From Closterium sp. Naga37s-1 (taxonomy: Eukaryota > Streptophyta > Zygnematophyceae > Desmidiales > Closteriaceae): a stretch of 64,000 nucleotides of DNA. The notes under the pieces are model-generated. The model did no database searches, was not told where the DNA came from, and saw only the letters and a program-made list of their open reading frames with translations. Of this stretch, positions 53,211-64,000 are shown in pieces. Each line of letters starts with the position of its first letter. Position 1 is the stretch's first letter. The stretch lies in NCBI GenBank assembly GCA_947471745.1, contig CANJKZ010000068.1, positions 3,921,501 through 3,985,500 of the forward strand, in the 5' to 3' direction. A program made the position numbers and the translations under genes.

Positions 53211-55405
53211 TTGGTTTGGGCTTAGTCGCACAACTATGCAGCACCTGACGCTTGCTTGTGCGTCGGATGGCTAGAAACTGTGCAAGGCCTGGCTGATACA
53301 CAACATGTTACCGTTTCAACGTATGGTTGTTGTTTTTAGCCCCCTTTCTTCACAGACCCACTGAGTTCAAACAATTCCCTCGCCATAGGAACTGGTTTGG
53401 GCTCTTTCGCACAACTACGCAGCACGTGACGCTTGTTTGTGCGTCGGGTGGCTAGAAACTGTGCAATGACTGGCTGGTACGCAACATGTTACCGATTCGT
53501 CGCTTGGTTGTTTTTTGTAGCCTTATTTCTTCACATATTCGGTGAGTTAACTCAATTCCCTTGCCATAGGAACTGGTTTGGGCTCTTTCACACAATTACG
53601 CAGCACGTGACGCTTGTTCATGCGTCGGATGGCTAGAAACTGTGCAAGGACTGGCTGGTACGCAACATGTTACCGTTCCGTCGTTTGGTTGTTTTTTTTA
53701 GCCCCATTTCTTCACAGATTCAGTGAGTTCACTCAATTCCCTTGCCATAGGAACTGGTTTGGGCTCTTTCGCACAATTACGCAGCACGTGACGCTTGTTT
53801 GTGCGTCGGATGGCTAGAAACTGTGCAAGGACTGGCTGGTACGCAACATGTTGCCGTTTCGTCGCTTGGTCGTTGTTTTCTAGCCCCATTTATTCACAGA
53901 CACAGTGAGTTCACTGAATTCCCTTGCCATAGGAACTGGTTTGGGCTCTTTCGCACAATACGCAGCACGTGACGCTTGTTTGTGCGTCGGATGGCTAGAA
54001 ACTGTGCAAGGACTGGCTGGTACGCAACATGTTACCGTTCCGTCATTTGGTTGTTTTTTTTAGCCCCATTTCTTCACAGATTCAATGAGTTCACTCAATT
54101 CCCTTGCCATAGGAACTGGTTTGGGCTCTTTCGCACAATTACGCAGCACGTGACGCTTGTTTGTGCGTCGGATGGCTAGAAACTGTGCAAGGACTGGCTG
54201 GTACGCAACATGTTGCCGTTTCGTCGCTTGGTCGTTGTTTTCTAGCCCCATTTCTTCACAGACACAGTGAGTTCACTGAATTCCCTTGCCATAGGAACTG
54301 GTTTGGGCTCTTTCGCACAATACGCAGCACGTGACGCTTGTTTGTGCGTCGGATGGCTAGAAACTGTGCAAGGACTGGCTGGTACGCAACATGTTACCGT
54401 TTCGTCGCTTGGTTGTGTTTTGTAGCCCCATTTCTTCACAGATTCAGTGAGTTCACTCAATTCCCTTGCCATAGGAACTGGTTTGGGCTCTTTCGCACAA
54501 TTACGCAGCACGTGACGCTTGTTCATGAGTCGGATGGCTAGAAACTGTGCAAGTACTGGCTGGTACGCAACATGTTGCCGTTTCGTCGTTTGGTTGTTGT
54601 TTTTAGCCCCATTTCTTCACAGATTCAGTGAGGGCACTCAATTCCCTTGCCATAGGAACTGGTTTGGGCTCTTTCGCACAACTACGCAGCACGTGACGCT
54701 TGTTCATGCGTCGGATGGCTAGAAACTGTGCAAGTACTGGCTGGTACACAACATGTTACCGTTTCGACGTTTGGTTGTTGTTTTTAGCCCCATTTCTTCA
54801 CAGATTCAGTGAGATCACTCAATTACCTTGCCATAGGAACTGGTTTGGGCTCTTTCGCACAATTACGCAGCACGTGACGCTTGTTCATGTGTCGGATGGC
54901 TAGAAACTGTGCAAGGACTGGCTGGTACGCAACATGTTACTGTTTCGTCATTTGGTTGTGTTTTGTAGCCCCATTTCTTCACAGATTCAGTGAGTTCACT
55001 CAATTCCCTTGCCATAGGAACTGGTTTGGGCTCTTTCGCACAACTATGCAGCACGTGACGCTTGTTCATGTGTCGGATGGCTAGAAACTGTGCAAGCACT
55101 GGCTGGTACGCAACATGTTACCGTTTCGTCGCTTGGTTGTGTTTTGTAGCCCCATTTCTTCACAGATTCAATGAGTTCACTCAATTCCCTTGCCATAGGA
55201 TCTGGTTTGGGCTCTTTCGCACAACTACGCAGCACGTGACGCTTGTTTGTGCGTCGGATGGCTAGAAACTGTGCAAGGACTGGCTGGTACGCAACATGTT
55301 GCCGTTTCGTCGCTTGGTTGTTTTTTTTAGCCCCATTTCTTCGCAGATTCAGTGAGTTAACTCAATTCCCTTGCCATAGGAACTGGTTTGGGCTCTTTCG
55401 CACAA
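53211..55405. repeat. 181-bp satellite, about 12 units
   Basis: Units of 181 bp (marker GGCTAGAAACTGTGCAAG, recurring near 53267, 53447, 53628, 53809 and so on to 55257) with modest divergence. A two-unit block of 362 bp is itself duplicated: a variant with GGTCGTTGTTTTCTAGCC occurs near 53873 and again near 54235, each followed by the same one-base loss in the next unit. Each unit contains a 67-codon frame, but the period is not a multiple of three and the frames are not joined, so I regard it as non-coding. Confidence 0.95.
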
Positions 55406-56789
55406 CCACGAACCACACTTTCATTAGATTTGCATGTCACAACTGTTATTAATTGAACAATAAAGTTAGTGTATGTTATGTATAAGAGAGGCATCCCAAT
55501 AGATACCTTTCTTGCCACCACCTAGAGGACAATGCTGCAGGTGTCAGCACTTATTGGTTGCAGTGTGCACAAGGGACTCTGCATTTAATACTTGGCATGT
55601 GATGGCATGTGATGGCATGAGGTGACATGTGGTGCTAACCAATAGGAAACCACACATGTGGGCAACAATCAAATTGGTACCTTCTAGATGCACAAGTGTC
55701 TTATTCTTGCCACCCTGTTTGCTGTATGGCACCAAATCTATTGTTGAAGGAATGAGCACAATCCATGAACAGTTGTCCAGATTTAAATTGGGATCAAGAA
55801 GGTTAGCACAAGCTGCCAATGTGAATTTGCTGGTGAGTGCATCAAACAGGCCATCCAGGTGGACATTGCTGCTGGGCCAGACATGGTGTGGATATGGATG
55901 AAAGTAGCCAGCTGCTGCACTGCTAGGACGTTTCTATAGAAGTTGCCTTGCTTACTAACCCTTCCACTGTTTCACCATACTGCCACCATGATGTTAGTGA
56001 TGTCACAACCACAGTTGTCAAGCATTTAGCATTGTCAGCAACATCCACTCTGGAAAGAACTAACCAACATTGATAAAGACAACTTGAAAATGGACCGTCT
56101 TCCCACCGTTTTGGGAACTGCTTCCAAAGTGTGGTTGATGGACAAGCCCGACCACTGGTTCAAGTGGCCTGGGCGCACTGTTGGTAAAGCTGTCTGCTGC
56201 TAGGTGGCTGTTTCTGGTGTTTAGGACCAGACATTTTGACCATTGTCTGATTCTTGCACCTACATTCTGAACCACTGAAGAGCTGTCTCACGGGCGGCGT
56301 ACTCCTGGCCTCTGCCAGCGCCCACCCCAGACGGACTCTCGTCGACTGCTACCCAGACTCCCTCCGCCTTACCTTCTCACGTCCTCTCCTTCTGAGAAGC
56401 TAACTTTGCTGATCTAGAACTGCTTGACTATACTCCATACACATCGTGATACTCCAGCTTACACCTTGCGTTGCATCGTGACGCCTATACGCTCGTGGTC
56501 AACGATTGTGGTGAGCAATCCCTTTCCAATACCCCTTAGTTCACCATCTCGTTACGCCGTGCGTTACTCGCTCGTCTACTTTCCCACCCACTTTCCCGCC
56601 ATCTTGAGCCTCTTTTAAACCTACATTCCATTCGTATGTCCGCATCGCATTTAGAGAACCCTCCTCGTAACCCTAACTTCTTGATTGTCCTGCAGGAGAA
56701 CTCACAAGCGACGCGGCCCTCGTTGTGATCACGCCCATCGTCTCTTGGGCCAAGCGTAGGTACCGTTGTGTCCCGTTTGTTCAGAGTGG
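55406..56789. other. No gene seen
   Basis: Short frames only. 55580-55640 has a few short GTGATGGCAT repeats. 56280-56420 is C-rich and could be an exon or old retroelement sequence, but I found no motif to support either. Confidence 0.4.
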
Positions 56790-59190
56790 CGAAACCCAGT
56801 GGCTCGTCGCAAGTGGCGTGCGCCGGTATCCGCTGGCGTGGGGCACGGTGAGTGACCCGGCGGTTGCGGGCGTGTCGCGTGTGGTGTTTGCCGGAATCCG
56901 CAGGCGGCACACGTGGGGCGTGAGGACGGAATCCGCAGGCGTGTCGCACCGTGGGAGCTCCTGAATCCGCCGGCGTTTCGCGCGAAGTGAGATCCGGAAT
57001 CTGCTCGCGTGTCGCACGGCGGGAGCTTTGGATTCAGCAAGCGTTTCGCGTGGTGGGAGCTCTGGAATCCGCAGGCATGTCGCTCTGTGGGTGCTTCGGA
57101 TTCAGCAGCTCTCATCGCGCGGTGTGAGATCCGAGATACACAGGCGTGTCGCTCGGTGCGTATTCCCGCCGTGGGCCGTCCTCTCCCCTCTCATCCTGCC
57201 CTCCTATCCTCCCCTGACGTCCTATCCTCTCACATCCTGCCCTCCTCCCATCTCGCATGCTGTATCCATCCATGCCCATCTTGCCCTCCTATCCTCGCTC
57301 ATAGTCATTCAGATCCAACCCCACACTGCCCTCCTCTCCCATCCCTTCCTTCTCTCATCACCTCTCCCATCCCGTTCTCCCCTCTTCTCCCTTCCTGATC
57401 TCCTCTCCTCTCACATCCTGCCCTACCCTCCTCCCATCGTGCCCTCTTCTCCTCTCTCGCGCTGCTCTGCTCTCATCTCCCGTCCTGCCCTCCGCTGCTC
57501 TCCCATGCTGCCCGCTTGTGGTGCAATCCCGCTCTCTCCTCAGTCCAGGTTGTGCCCCATTTTTAGCTCCACGGGTTCTCGTCGGCGTGGCGTGTTGCAG
57601 CGACATCTTGAGCTCCTGTGTCCGCATGAGTGTGGCTCGTTGTGGAAACTCGCACGGACAGGGGGCTCATGCACGGTCGGGTCGCACAAGCGAGTGTGTA
57701 GCAACTGCATGAGCGGTCCAGATATCATGAAGACAGTTTGAAAGTGCGTTTCCCATCCTGCTCTCCTCTCTTCTCCTGTCCTTCACTCCTCTCTGCTCCT
57801 CCTCAACTATCCTCTCTTCCCATCCTGCTCTCTCTTTTTCTCATCTTCTGCTCTCCTCTCCGCTCCTCTTCAGCTATCCCCTTCTCCCATCCTGCTCTCC
57901 TCTCCTCTCCCATCCCGCTCTCCTCTAGTCTCCTCTCCTGCTCCTCTCTCCTCGCCTCTCTTGCTCTCCTATCCTCTCCTCTCCAATCCTGCGTTCGCCT
58001 CTCTCATCCTGCTCGAAATTTGCCGTCCTGCTCTCCTCACCCATCCCGCTCTCCTCTCCTCTCCCATCCTGCTCTCCTCTAGTCTCCTCTCGTGCTCCAC
58101 TCTCCTCTCCTGCTCCCCTCTCCTCTCCTGCTCCCCTCTCCTCTCCTGCTCTCCTCTCCTCTCCTGCTCTCCTCTCCTCTCCTGCTCTCCTCTCCTCTCC
58201 TGCTCTCCTCTCCTCTCCTGCTCTCCTCTCCTGCTCTCCTCTCCTCTCCTGCTCTCATATCCTCTCCCATGCTGCCCGTCTGTCCAATCCTGCTATCTTC
58301 GCAATCCGCAGGCGCGTCGCACGGTGGGAGCTACGGAATCCGCAGGCGCGTCGCACGGTGGGAGCTACGGAATCCGCAGGCGCGTCGCACGGTGGGAGCT
58401 ACGGAATCCGCAACCGTGTCGCACGGTGCGTGTGAAGAATCCTAATCGAAATCTGCATGGGTTTCTTTCGCTTCTATCTCCTCCCTGTCCTCTTCATCCC
58501 TCCATGCCTTCATCTCATCTCCCTCACTGCCTTCCTCTCCTCTCCCTCACTGCCTTCCTCTCCTCTCACTTACTGCCTTCCTATCCTATCCCTTCATGCC
58601 TTCATCTCCTCTCCCTTCCTGTCCTCCCCTCTCATCTCCCTTTCTGTCCTCCTCTCCCCTCTCCCTTTTTGTCCCCCCCTCTCCTCCCTCAATGTCCACA
58701 CCTCTCCTCTCCCGCTCCGTCCTCCACTGCTCGCTTCTCCACCCATATTTGCAGGCGTGTCGCGCGGTGGGATCTCCGGAAACAGTAGGCGCGCGCAACA
58801 GTGTGGGTTCCGGAATCCGCATGCCAACCTCCCGCGGTGCGTACGCGGAAATCTCGCTTCCCCTTCCCCTTCCTCTTCCTCTCCCTGCCTTCCTCTCCTC
58901 TCGCTTCCTGCCATCATCCCCTCTCCCGTCCTGCCTTCATCTCCTCTCCCGTGCTGCCATCATCTCCTCTCCCGTGCTGCCATCATCTCCTCTCCCGTCC
59001 TGCCTTCATCTCCTCTCCCGTGCTGCCATCATCTCCTCTTCCGGCCTGCCTTCATCTCCTCTCCCTTCCTGCCTCCCTCTCCCCTCTCTTTCTGTCCTCC
59101 CTTCTCCCCTCTCTTTCTGTCCTCTCTCTTTTCCCGTGCGGCCTTCCCGCTCCTCTCCCTTTCTGCCTTCCCCTCCGCTCTTCTACGCTA
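56790..59190. repeat. 33-bp GC-rich modules alternating with long polypyrimidine tracts
   Basis: A unit like GGAATCCGCAGGCGCGTCGC + ACGGTGGGAGCTA occurs three to four times nearly exactly at 58296-58430, and degraded at 56790-57160 and 58750-58850. Between the modules the plus strand is almost purely pyrimidine (CTCTCCTCTCCTGCT-type repeats) at 57170-57520, 57750-58280 and 58460-59190. Frames crossing it are low-complexity. Mirror-symmetric polypyrimidine of this length can form triplex DNA, which is known chemistry but not shown here. Confidence 0.8.
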
Positions 59191-60059
59191 TTACTTCCTG
59201 TACATTCATGCAGAAAAACGCGTTCTTCGCACCGGTGACATAGCACGGGCGTTTCAAGGGAGGTGGTGACGGCAGTTCGGATCCAAATCGGCCAGCGATC
59301 TTCACCTGCCATCGTGTGGGCCCGAATCCGGGAGGAAATCTCAGAGCCGAAAGGCCTGACTTTGGGGCGCGCCGCACTCCCTCAGTAACGAACTTTGAAG
59401 GAGTGCGACCTTGTTGTGCGCTTAAGGTAACCTTATTCGCCAGTTTAGTTGTTGATTTCCAGTCACGGGACAGGTGCACATACACGGTCTGGGATCACAT
59501 GCATGACTGGGTGACACCTGAACGGTTGGGGTTTGCTTTGCCGTGAATGATGAATCTCACATATCCGCGACCTCCGTTTCCCTACTACGTTTCCATCTGC
59601 GATGCACCTCCCCTTTCGTATCATATGTTAGGGTTGTTTACTTCTCTCGTTGAACGCCCTCCGCTCTTCTCTCGTCTAACCCTCCGCTCCTCTCCCGTCC
59701 AGCCCTCTGGTTCTCTCCCCAAAGCCTACCCTCCTCTCCTCTCACATCCTGCCCTCCCCTCTGCCCTGCCATCCTCTCCCATCCAGCCCACATATCCTTT
59801 CCCGGCCTGCCACTCACTTTGTGTACCGTGCCTCTTAACTCCACACAGGTCTGCTCAACACATGTTGCCTGCTAACTCTTCGGTGCGGCGTCTGCGATAC
59901 ACCGAATGTACGTCAAACCTTGGGCTAGGTTGTGGTGACGGCGTGGGCATGTGCGTTTGGGCTGCGGGTGTCCGGTACTGTCTACCGTTGCCTGATGTGT
60001 CATTGAGTATACTTATATGCGTCTCTAATACGTACTAATCCTGGTACATATCACCACAG

Positions 60060-60672
60060 GGATAATCATGACGATCTGCAGGCCGAACGGGATGAGTTTG
60101 GAAGTCATGCAACCGTACCCAGGCCACGGTTGGTGATTGCGGTGGACCTTCCTTGCCTCGGAAGCTACTTCGGGATTGTCTCGGTCCGGCCAGTCTATCT
60201 GACACTCGCTAATGTTGCAATTCCCACTCCAACAAGTGTGTGGGCGAGTGTACGTGCATCAATATTACGCCCTATACATGTAATTCTGTGATTCTGTCCA
60301 TATCTGCATCCTTTTAGCACACTCAAATAGAGCAGGATCAAACCTAAAACCTACGAGATCTGCTTCTATCGCAGGTAGTTTCCAGATTGAACCGTGCCCG
60401 ACATCCAGGCGTTCATGCTAGGCTTGATGCAAGACATCGTACGCTGTGGGAGCTTGCTGCCGACTTAGAGGTAAGGGTATAGATGAGTCTTTTATCGCAC
60501 TGTGTATACCATGCTTGACCTGTGGTGGCTATGTTAAACCCTGGGTGACTCTAATCTACATGCTGTTTACCATGTGCAGTTACCCGAACCTCGACATGCT
60601 TATCTTCGTATGCCGGCATTGCGGGAAGGGGTTGAAGAGCGAGTTAGGTCTAGTGAATCACCAGAGGAGTAA
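60060..60672 (+). CDS. Spliced ORF of unknown function ending inside the transposase first exon
   Basis: Three segments join in phase at GT-AG borders. 60060-60249 follows CACCACAG (HDDLQAERDEFGSH, VIAVDLPCLGSYFGIVSVRP) and ends before GTACGT. 60375-60470 follows CGCAG (VVSRLNRARHPGVHARL, HRTLWELAADLE) and ends before GTAAGG. 60580-60672 follows GTGCAG (LPEPRHAYLRMPALREGVEE) and ends at TAA. Upstream exons must exist, since the first segment starts in mid-codon, but I could not place them; 59880-60005 (RYTECTSNLGLGCGDG) is a weak candidate. The last segment overlaps the transposase start (60596) in another frame by 77 bases. I do not recognise the product; it may be a second protein of the same transposon or the 5' part of its transcript. 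Confidence 0.5.
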
Positions 60673-63600
60673 TCAACGGTGTTTAGCGATTCAGGAAGCA
60701 AATGCGTTTAGCACTCCAACTAGTCGTGGGATTTTGGTACCACCATTAGAACGTGTAGATTCGACGCCGCCATTTCCATTCGTGTTTGGAGTGCAGGATC
60801 CTGTAGTAGATAGGGGTGATGGCTATGATGAGTCGTACGATGATGACACTGACGTCTTTTGTGACGCCGAGGTCGAGTTTGGGGAAGAGGAGGAAGAGCG
60901 CCCTATATTCGACACTAAGAAGGAGACGTTTAGGTTTCTGGAGAGTTGCAATAAGGGTACTGGAATGGCCAGTCCTGACGTTAGTTACTTTTTTAGGTTA
61001 GTGAAGCAGCCCGGTTTTGATCCAGCACAGCTTGCTGAGTGGACCACAAAAGCAGCAGTAGATAGGTATGGGATAGAGGCATTAGGAGTTTCTAAGCAGC
61101 AGTTTAAAACGATCGAAGTAACTGTAAGAGGATGGCCATCATCATTTCATGTCAAGACAGTGGATCTGAAAGAGGTATGGTTATGAACGTTTGGTAGTTA
61201 GGCAGGTTCTATCTTTGACTGTATCTGACAGAGGTTTGTTGATTGGCAGGCATTGGAAAGGATGTGGGGGGATAAGCGCAACGCTCCTGGATTCACACAT
61301 CACGCTAAGAAAAAGATGGTGGATGATATTAGAGTGTATGATGCAGCACACAATGGGGACTATTGGTTGGGTGCTCAGGTAAATACAATGTTAGGGATGT
61401 TTTGTTCACTATTTCATTTGCCATCTTAGTGCAGCCTCTTACATTCTCTTACTCCGCCCAATATTACTCCACTACAGAAAGGCCTGGGACCCAAGGAGTG
61501 TATCTGTCCACTCATCATTTCGAGCGATGAGACCACGCTGAGTGGTAACGAGCGATGTCGCGCTTGGCCGGTATACCTTACCTTTGCCAATCTTCCTGTT
61601 GATACGAGATGGAAGGAGCATGGTCGCACAATGATTGCGCTCCTGCCGCGTCCGGATCCCGAGATGGAAGCCTGGCAAAAAGTGGAGCTGTTCCAGAAGA
61701 GTAGTTCTGCAGTGTTTGAAAGCCTCATGCGGTTTTGCAAAACGTATGTGTTATGGTGATATTTGCATATTGTATCCAAATGTAGTTGTGATGCTGAATT
61801 ATGGCTCTTACTCTTATACGTTTTCCCCATGGGTGTTTGTTTTGGATGTGTAGTTCTCTGCCCTTGACAGATCCTAACGGCAAAGTTTGGACCGTTTGGT
61901 TCAAACTGTTCGAGTACATCGCTGATTATCCCGAGACCTGCAAGGTCACATGCACGATGCAACACAACTCGGCGCGCCCTTGCTCGATCTGCTATGTCGA
62001 GAAGTCGCAGCTGGATGTCATGGATCCAAACATCATCGAGTACAGGACCGTAGAGCGTCAAATGAAGTACGCCAAGGACGCTAAGCTAGCGAAAGAGTAT
62101 TCTACGGTTATGATGGACGTAAGTAACATGGCTATTATTACAGCTGTCATGTATAGTTCGCGAAATGACACGCTGATATTGCGCTTGTGCGGCAGTATTA
62201 TATGACTCGCATGACACTTGAACAAATGTAACCCATAGTTTGTCGGTGTCCTGTATATCAATCCCGCCCTGCAGACCTTTCTGTGGCATTTCGGCAAGCA
62301 GAAGGACGCTGAGAAGGATTGGGGAAACCCGTATCAAGTAATCCAACCCGATGTGTTACATGTGATCTTGATCGGGCTTTGGGTGTACATCCTTGAAGCT
62401 TTGCTTTTCAAGAACAAAAATGTTAAAACGATGAACGAGTAAGTTTGCAAGTGGTTTCATAAATATGGTGCTTCTCTTTACCCTCTCTTAATGGATTATA
62501 TACACAATAGTAACTTTGTTTCTACTGTATGGCCACTGGCAGACGTCATCGGGATCTCTACCGGGAGGCGCGATCAGCAGGCATTCCGCTACCCCCCCCT
62601 GGACGCTACTTCAGCCTCGGAGCCAACTTCTCAGCATCGGATCATGCAGGAATGTTGCGGGTGAGTATGTTTCCCCTATTAGATCGTAACATTCGTCACA
62701 CTGTACGTTTAGTTTGACCATTCTACCGTATGTGTGGTATTGTGTAATTCAGGTGGTCGTGTTCATCATGGAAGGACTCATTTCCGGTACGGGAATGTAT
62801 ATTCCGCGTTTCTTTGTGAACTGGTTCGACACCTACTTCAGGGCAACATCCTACACGAAGGCATCGCTGGAGAAATATGTGACTGATACCCAAGAGTAAG
62901 TTTTTTGTCCGGCATGTTTTGAATGTGTTGGGAGTTGCCCGATTGGATGTTTATACAGATTGGTTGCTTATACCATTGTAACTCATGCCTTGCCATTTCA
63001 TTGGCAGATTGATCCGGCTGTTGGTACACAATCTGCCACGCGGGGGAAATGGGTGGAAGCTGGTGAAAGTACATTTGCTGCTGCACTTCCCAGATTCGAT
63101 TAGGCGAGGCGGTTTGCCTAGGGAGTTCTGCACTAGCCTGTTCGAGCATGCACACACTGCCTCATGTAAACGACCATTTCGAGCATCTAACTTCCGAGAG
63201 TATGATGCAGCAATCATGCGCAGCGCGGTGATGCGCAACGCGCTGTCTCTGTTGCCAACTTCTCTGCTGCAGAGCAAGCGTTACGACACCGCCCTCATGA
63301 AGGTAATGCACTTCGGATGGTAATGCATCCTGTTTATATCCCACTGGTATCTTGTGTGTCACCCTAATCCAAATCTTGGCATCTTTTTCCCTACATGCAA
63401 CCCTCTTAAATACCAGGCCATTTCTCTCAAAACACACGTGCTGACGTCCCGACACAACACCATGGTTCTGCCGTGCCGCGAGGGTGGGATTGTGGGAGAT
63501 GCCTTGTGGGACTCGTTCGTCAACCATCATGGGACGGGAATGCGCTCGCTTCCTGAGTTGCTCAAGAGTCTGCAGCTGCCTGCCCAGTCGGTGGAGGTAT

Positions 63601-64000
63601 GGTTTGTTCTTGAATTGTTTTACTCCTCCAACTCCAACACCACATTCTACACTGTAGTGATTATTTAACAAACGATCGTTTGCCTAATCCTTCCAGGTAC
63701 ATACCTCGATCGCACTACCACCAGGGGACGACTACGAGGCGCATTACGCACGGGCAGCATTGACTTTCCATAACGCACCTTGTTTCTCCTATGTTGCGAT
63801 TTTGGGGAACGAAAGTGCGCCGCTTGGAGCTGAGGTGATTACAGCGTGGTTCGCACAGCTGATGCTCTTGTTCCATGTGGATTCAGTTGAGGACGGGCGT
63901 GCAGTGAAGAAGGCCTATGCAATGGTGCGATACTACGAAGTTGGAGATGTGGACGCGGTCACATCGTGCACAGTGCTGCACGAGTCGCATCGTGACGTAC
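60596..64000 (+). CDS. Plavaka-like (CACTA superfamily) transposase, ten exons seen, 3' end beyond the window
   Basis: Exons 60596-61174, 61250-61378, 61478-61743, 61854-62118, 62239-62438, 62543-62660, 62753-62895, 63008-63302, 63417-63596 and 63697-64000+ all join in phase at GT-AG sites, giving about 826 codons so far with no stop. A zinc finger C-x2-C-x12-H-x6-C lies at residues 6-29. An acidic region follows. Then the Plavaka-type signatures: CPLIISSDETTLSG (about D253), AWPVYLTFANLP, CSICYV, QPDVLHVILIGLW (about D451), PPPGRYFSLGANF, FIMEGLI, KVHLLLHFPDSIRRGGLPRE and LFEHAHTASCKRPFRASN (about E613). D253, D451 and E613 are candidate catalytic acids by family pattern. The enzyme would cut and join transposon ends in the nucleus. 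The short introns (74-120 bp) and open frame suggest a recently active or domesticated gene. No terminal inverted repeats were found within the window. Confidence 0.85.

Noticed and set aside
53433..55452. Series of 67-codon frames in the 181-bp repeats
   Set aside because: One per satellite unit, not in a common frame, and without start context or splice links.
57961..59269. Frames of 270-275 codons made of LLSSPLLS-type repeats
   Set aside because: Translation of polypyrimidine tracts in more than one frame; no sign of coding.

Overview
This looks like a stretch of a GC-rich nuclear genome from a green-lineage eukaryote. The evidence is GT-AG introns, Ty1/copia retrotransposons with tRNA-Met-type primer sites, poly-Ser/poly-Gln coding repeats and long tandem repeats; nothing is bacterial or organellar. 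A streptophyte alga is my guess, by inference only. Mobile and repeated DNA dominates.

Layout. 1-1439: the 5' end of a copia element (gag, primer site, probable LTR) running off the left edge on the minus strand. 1440-11650 and 40285-46034: two copies of one ancestral block. Each holds a head-to-head pair of genes for a type II membrane glycosyltransferase resembling the PLOD/procollagen-type GT domain. Copy A (minus, 1484-1745) and copy B (plus, 4253-11650) are wrecked. Copy C (minus, 40285-41886) keeps the whole domain but has one in-frame TGA. Copy D (plus, 45249-46034) is cut off where the catalytic domain should begin. Copy B was hit by a copia element (4900-10324) whose unlike LTRs and missing target duplication suggest recombination with loss of the catalytic segment, and then by a 1143-bp solo LTR (10460-11602, TSD AATGG).

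14440-30243 is a three-deep nest. Copia-2 (truncated) is split by Copia-3 (16638-30014, TSD AGAGT), which is split by Copia-4 (18501-25811, TSD CTACT). 31710-39435 is Copia-5, a young complete element with identical LTRs, TSD GGGGG and one 1996-codon gag-pol frame. Copies 1, 2, 4 and 5 are one family: short LTRs of about 120-138 bp, a hairpin-forming polypurine tract, and (in 1, 4 and 5) a GC-rich tandem-repeat leader that differs in each. A Mutator-type MITE (42432-42923) and a 399-bp TRIM (44257-44655) sit between glycosyltransferase copies C and D.

46838-52388 (minus) is an unrecognised multi-exon gene with a Gln/Pro-rich repeat region. One of its introns or duplicated exons has expanded into a 111-bp minisatellite (47640-49190). 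53211-55405 is a 181-bp satellite. 56790-59190 alternates 33-bp modules with kilobases of polypyrimidine. 60060-64000 (plus) carries a spliced ORF of unknown function whose last exon overlaps, in another frame, the first exon of a ten-exon Plavaka-like (CACTA-superfamily) transposase. That transposase has open, phase-consistent exons and runs off the right edge.

I see no RNA genes, CRISPR arrays or ordinary metabolic genes. The likeliest novel items are the intact Plavaka-like transposase with its overlapping upstream ORF, the unrecognised minus-strand gene with splice-acceptor-bearing minisatellite, and the tRNA-like TRIM.
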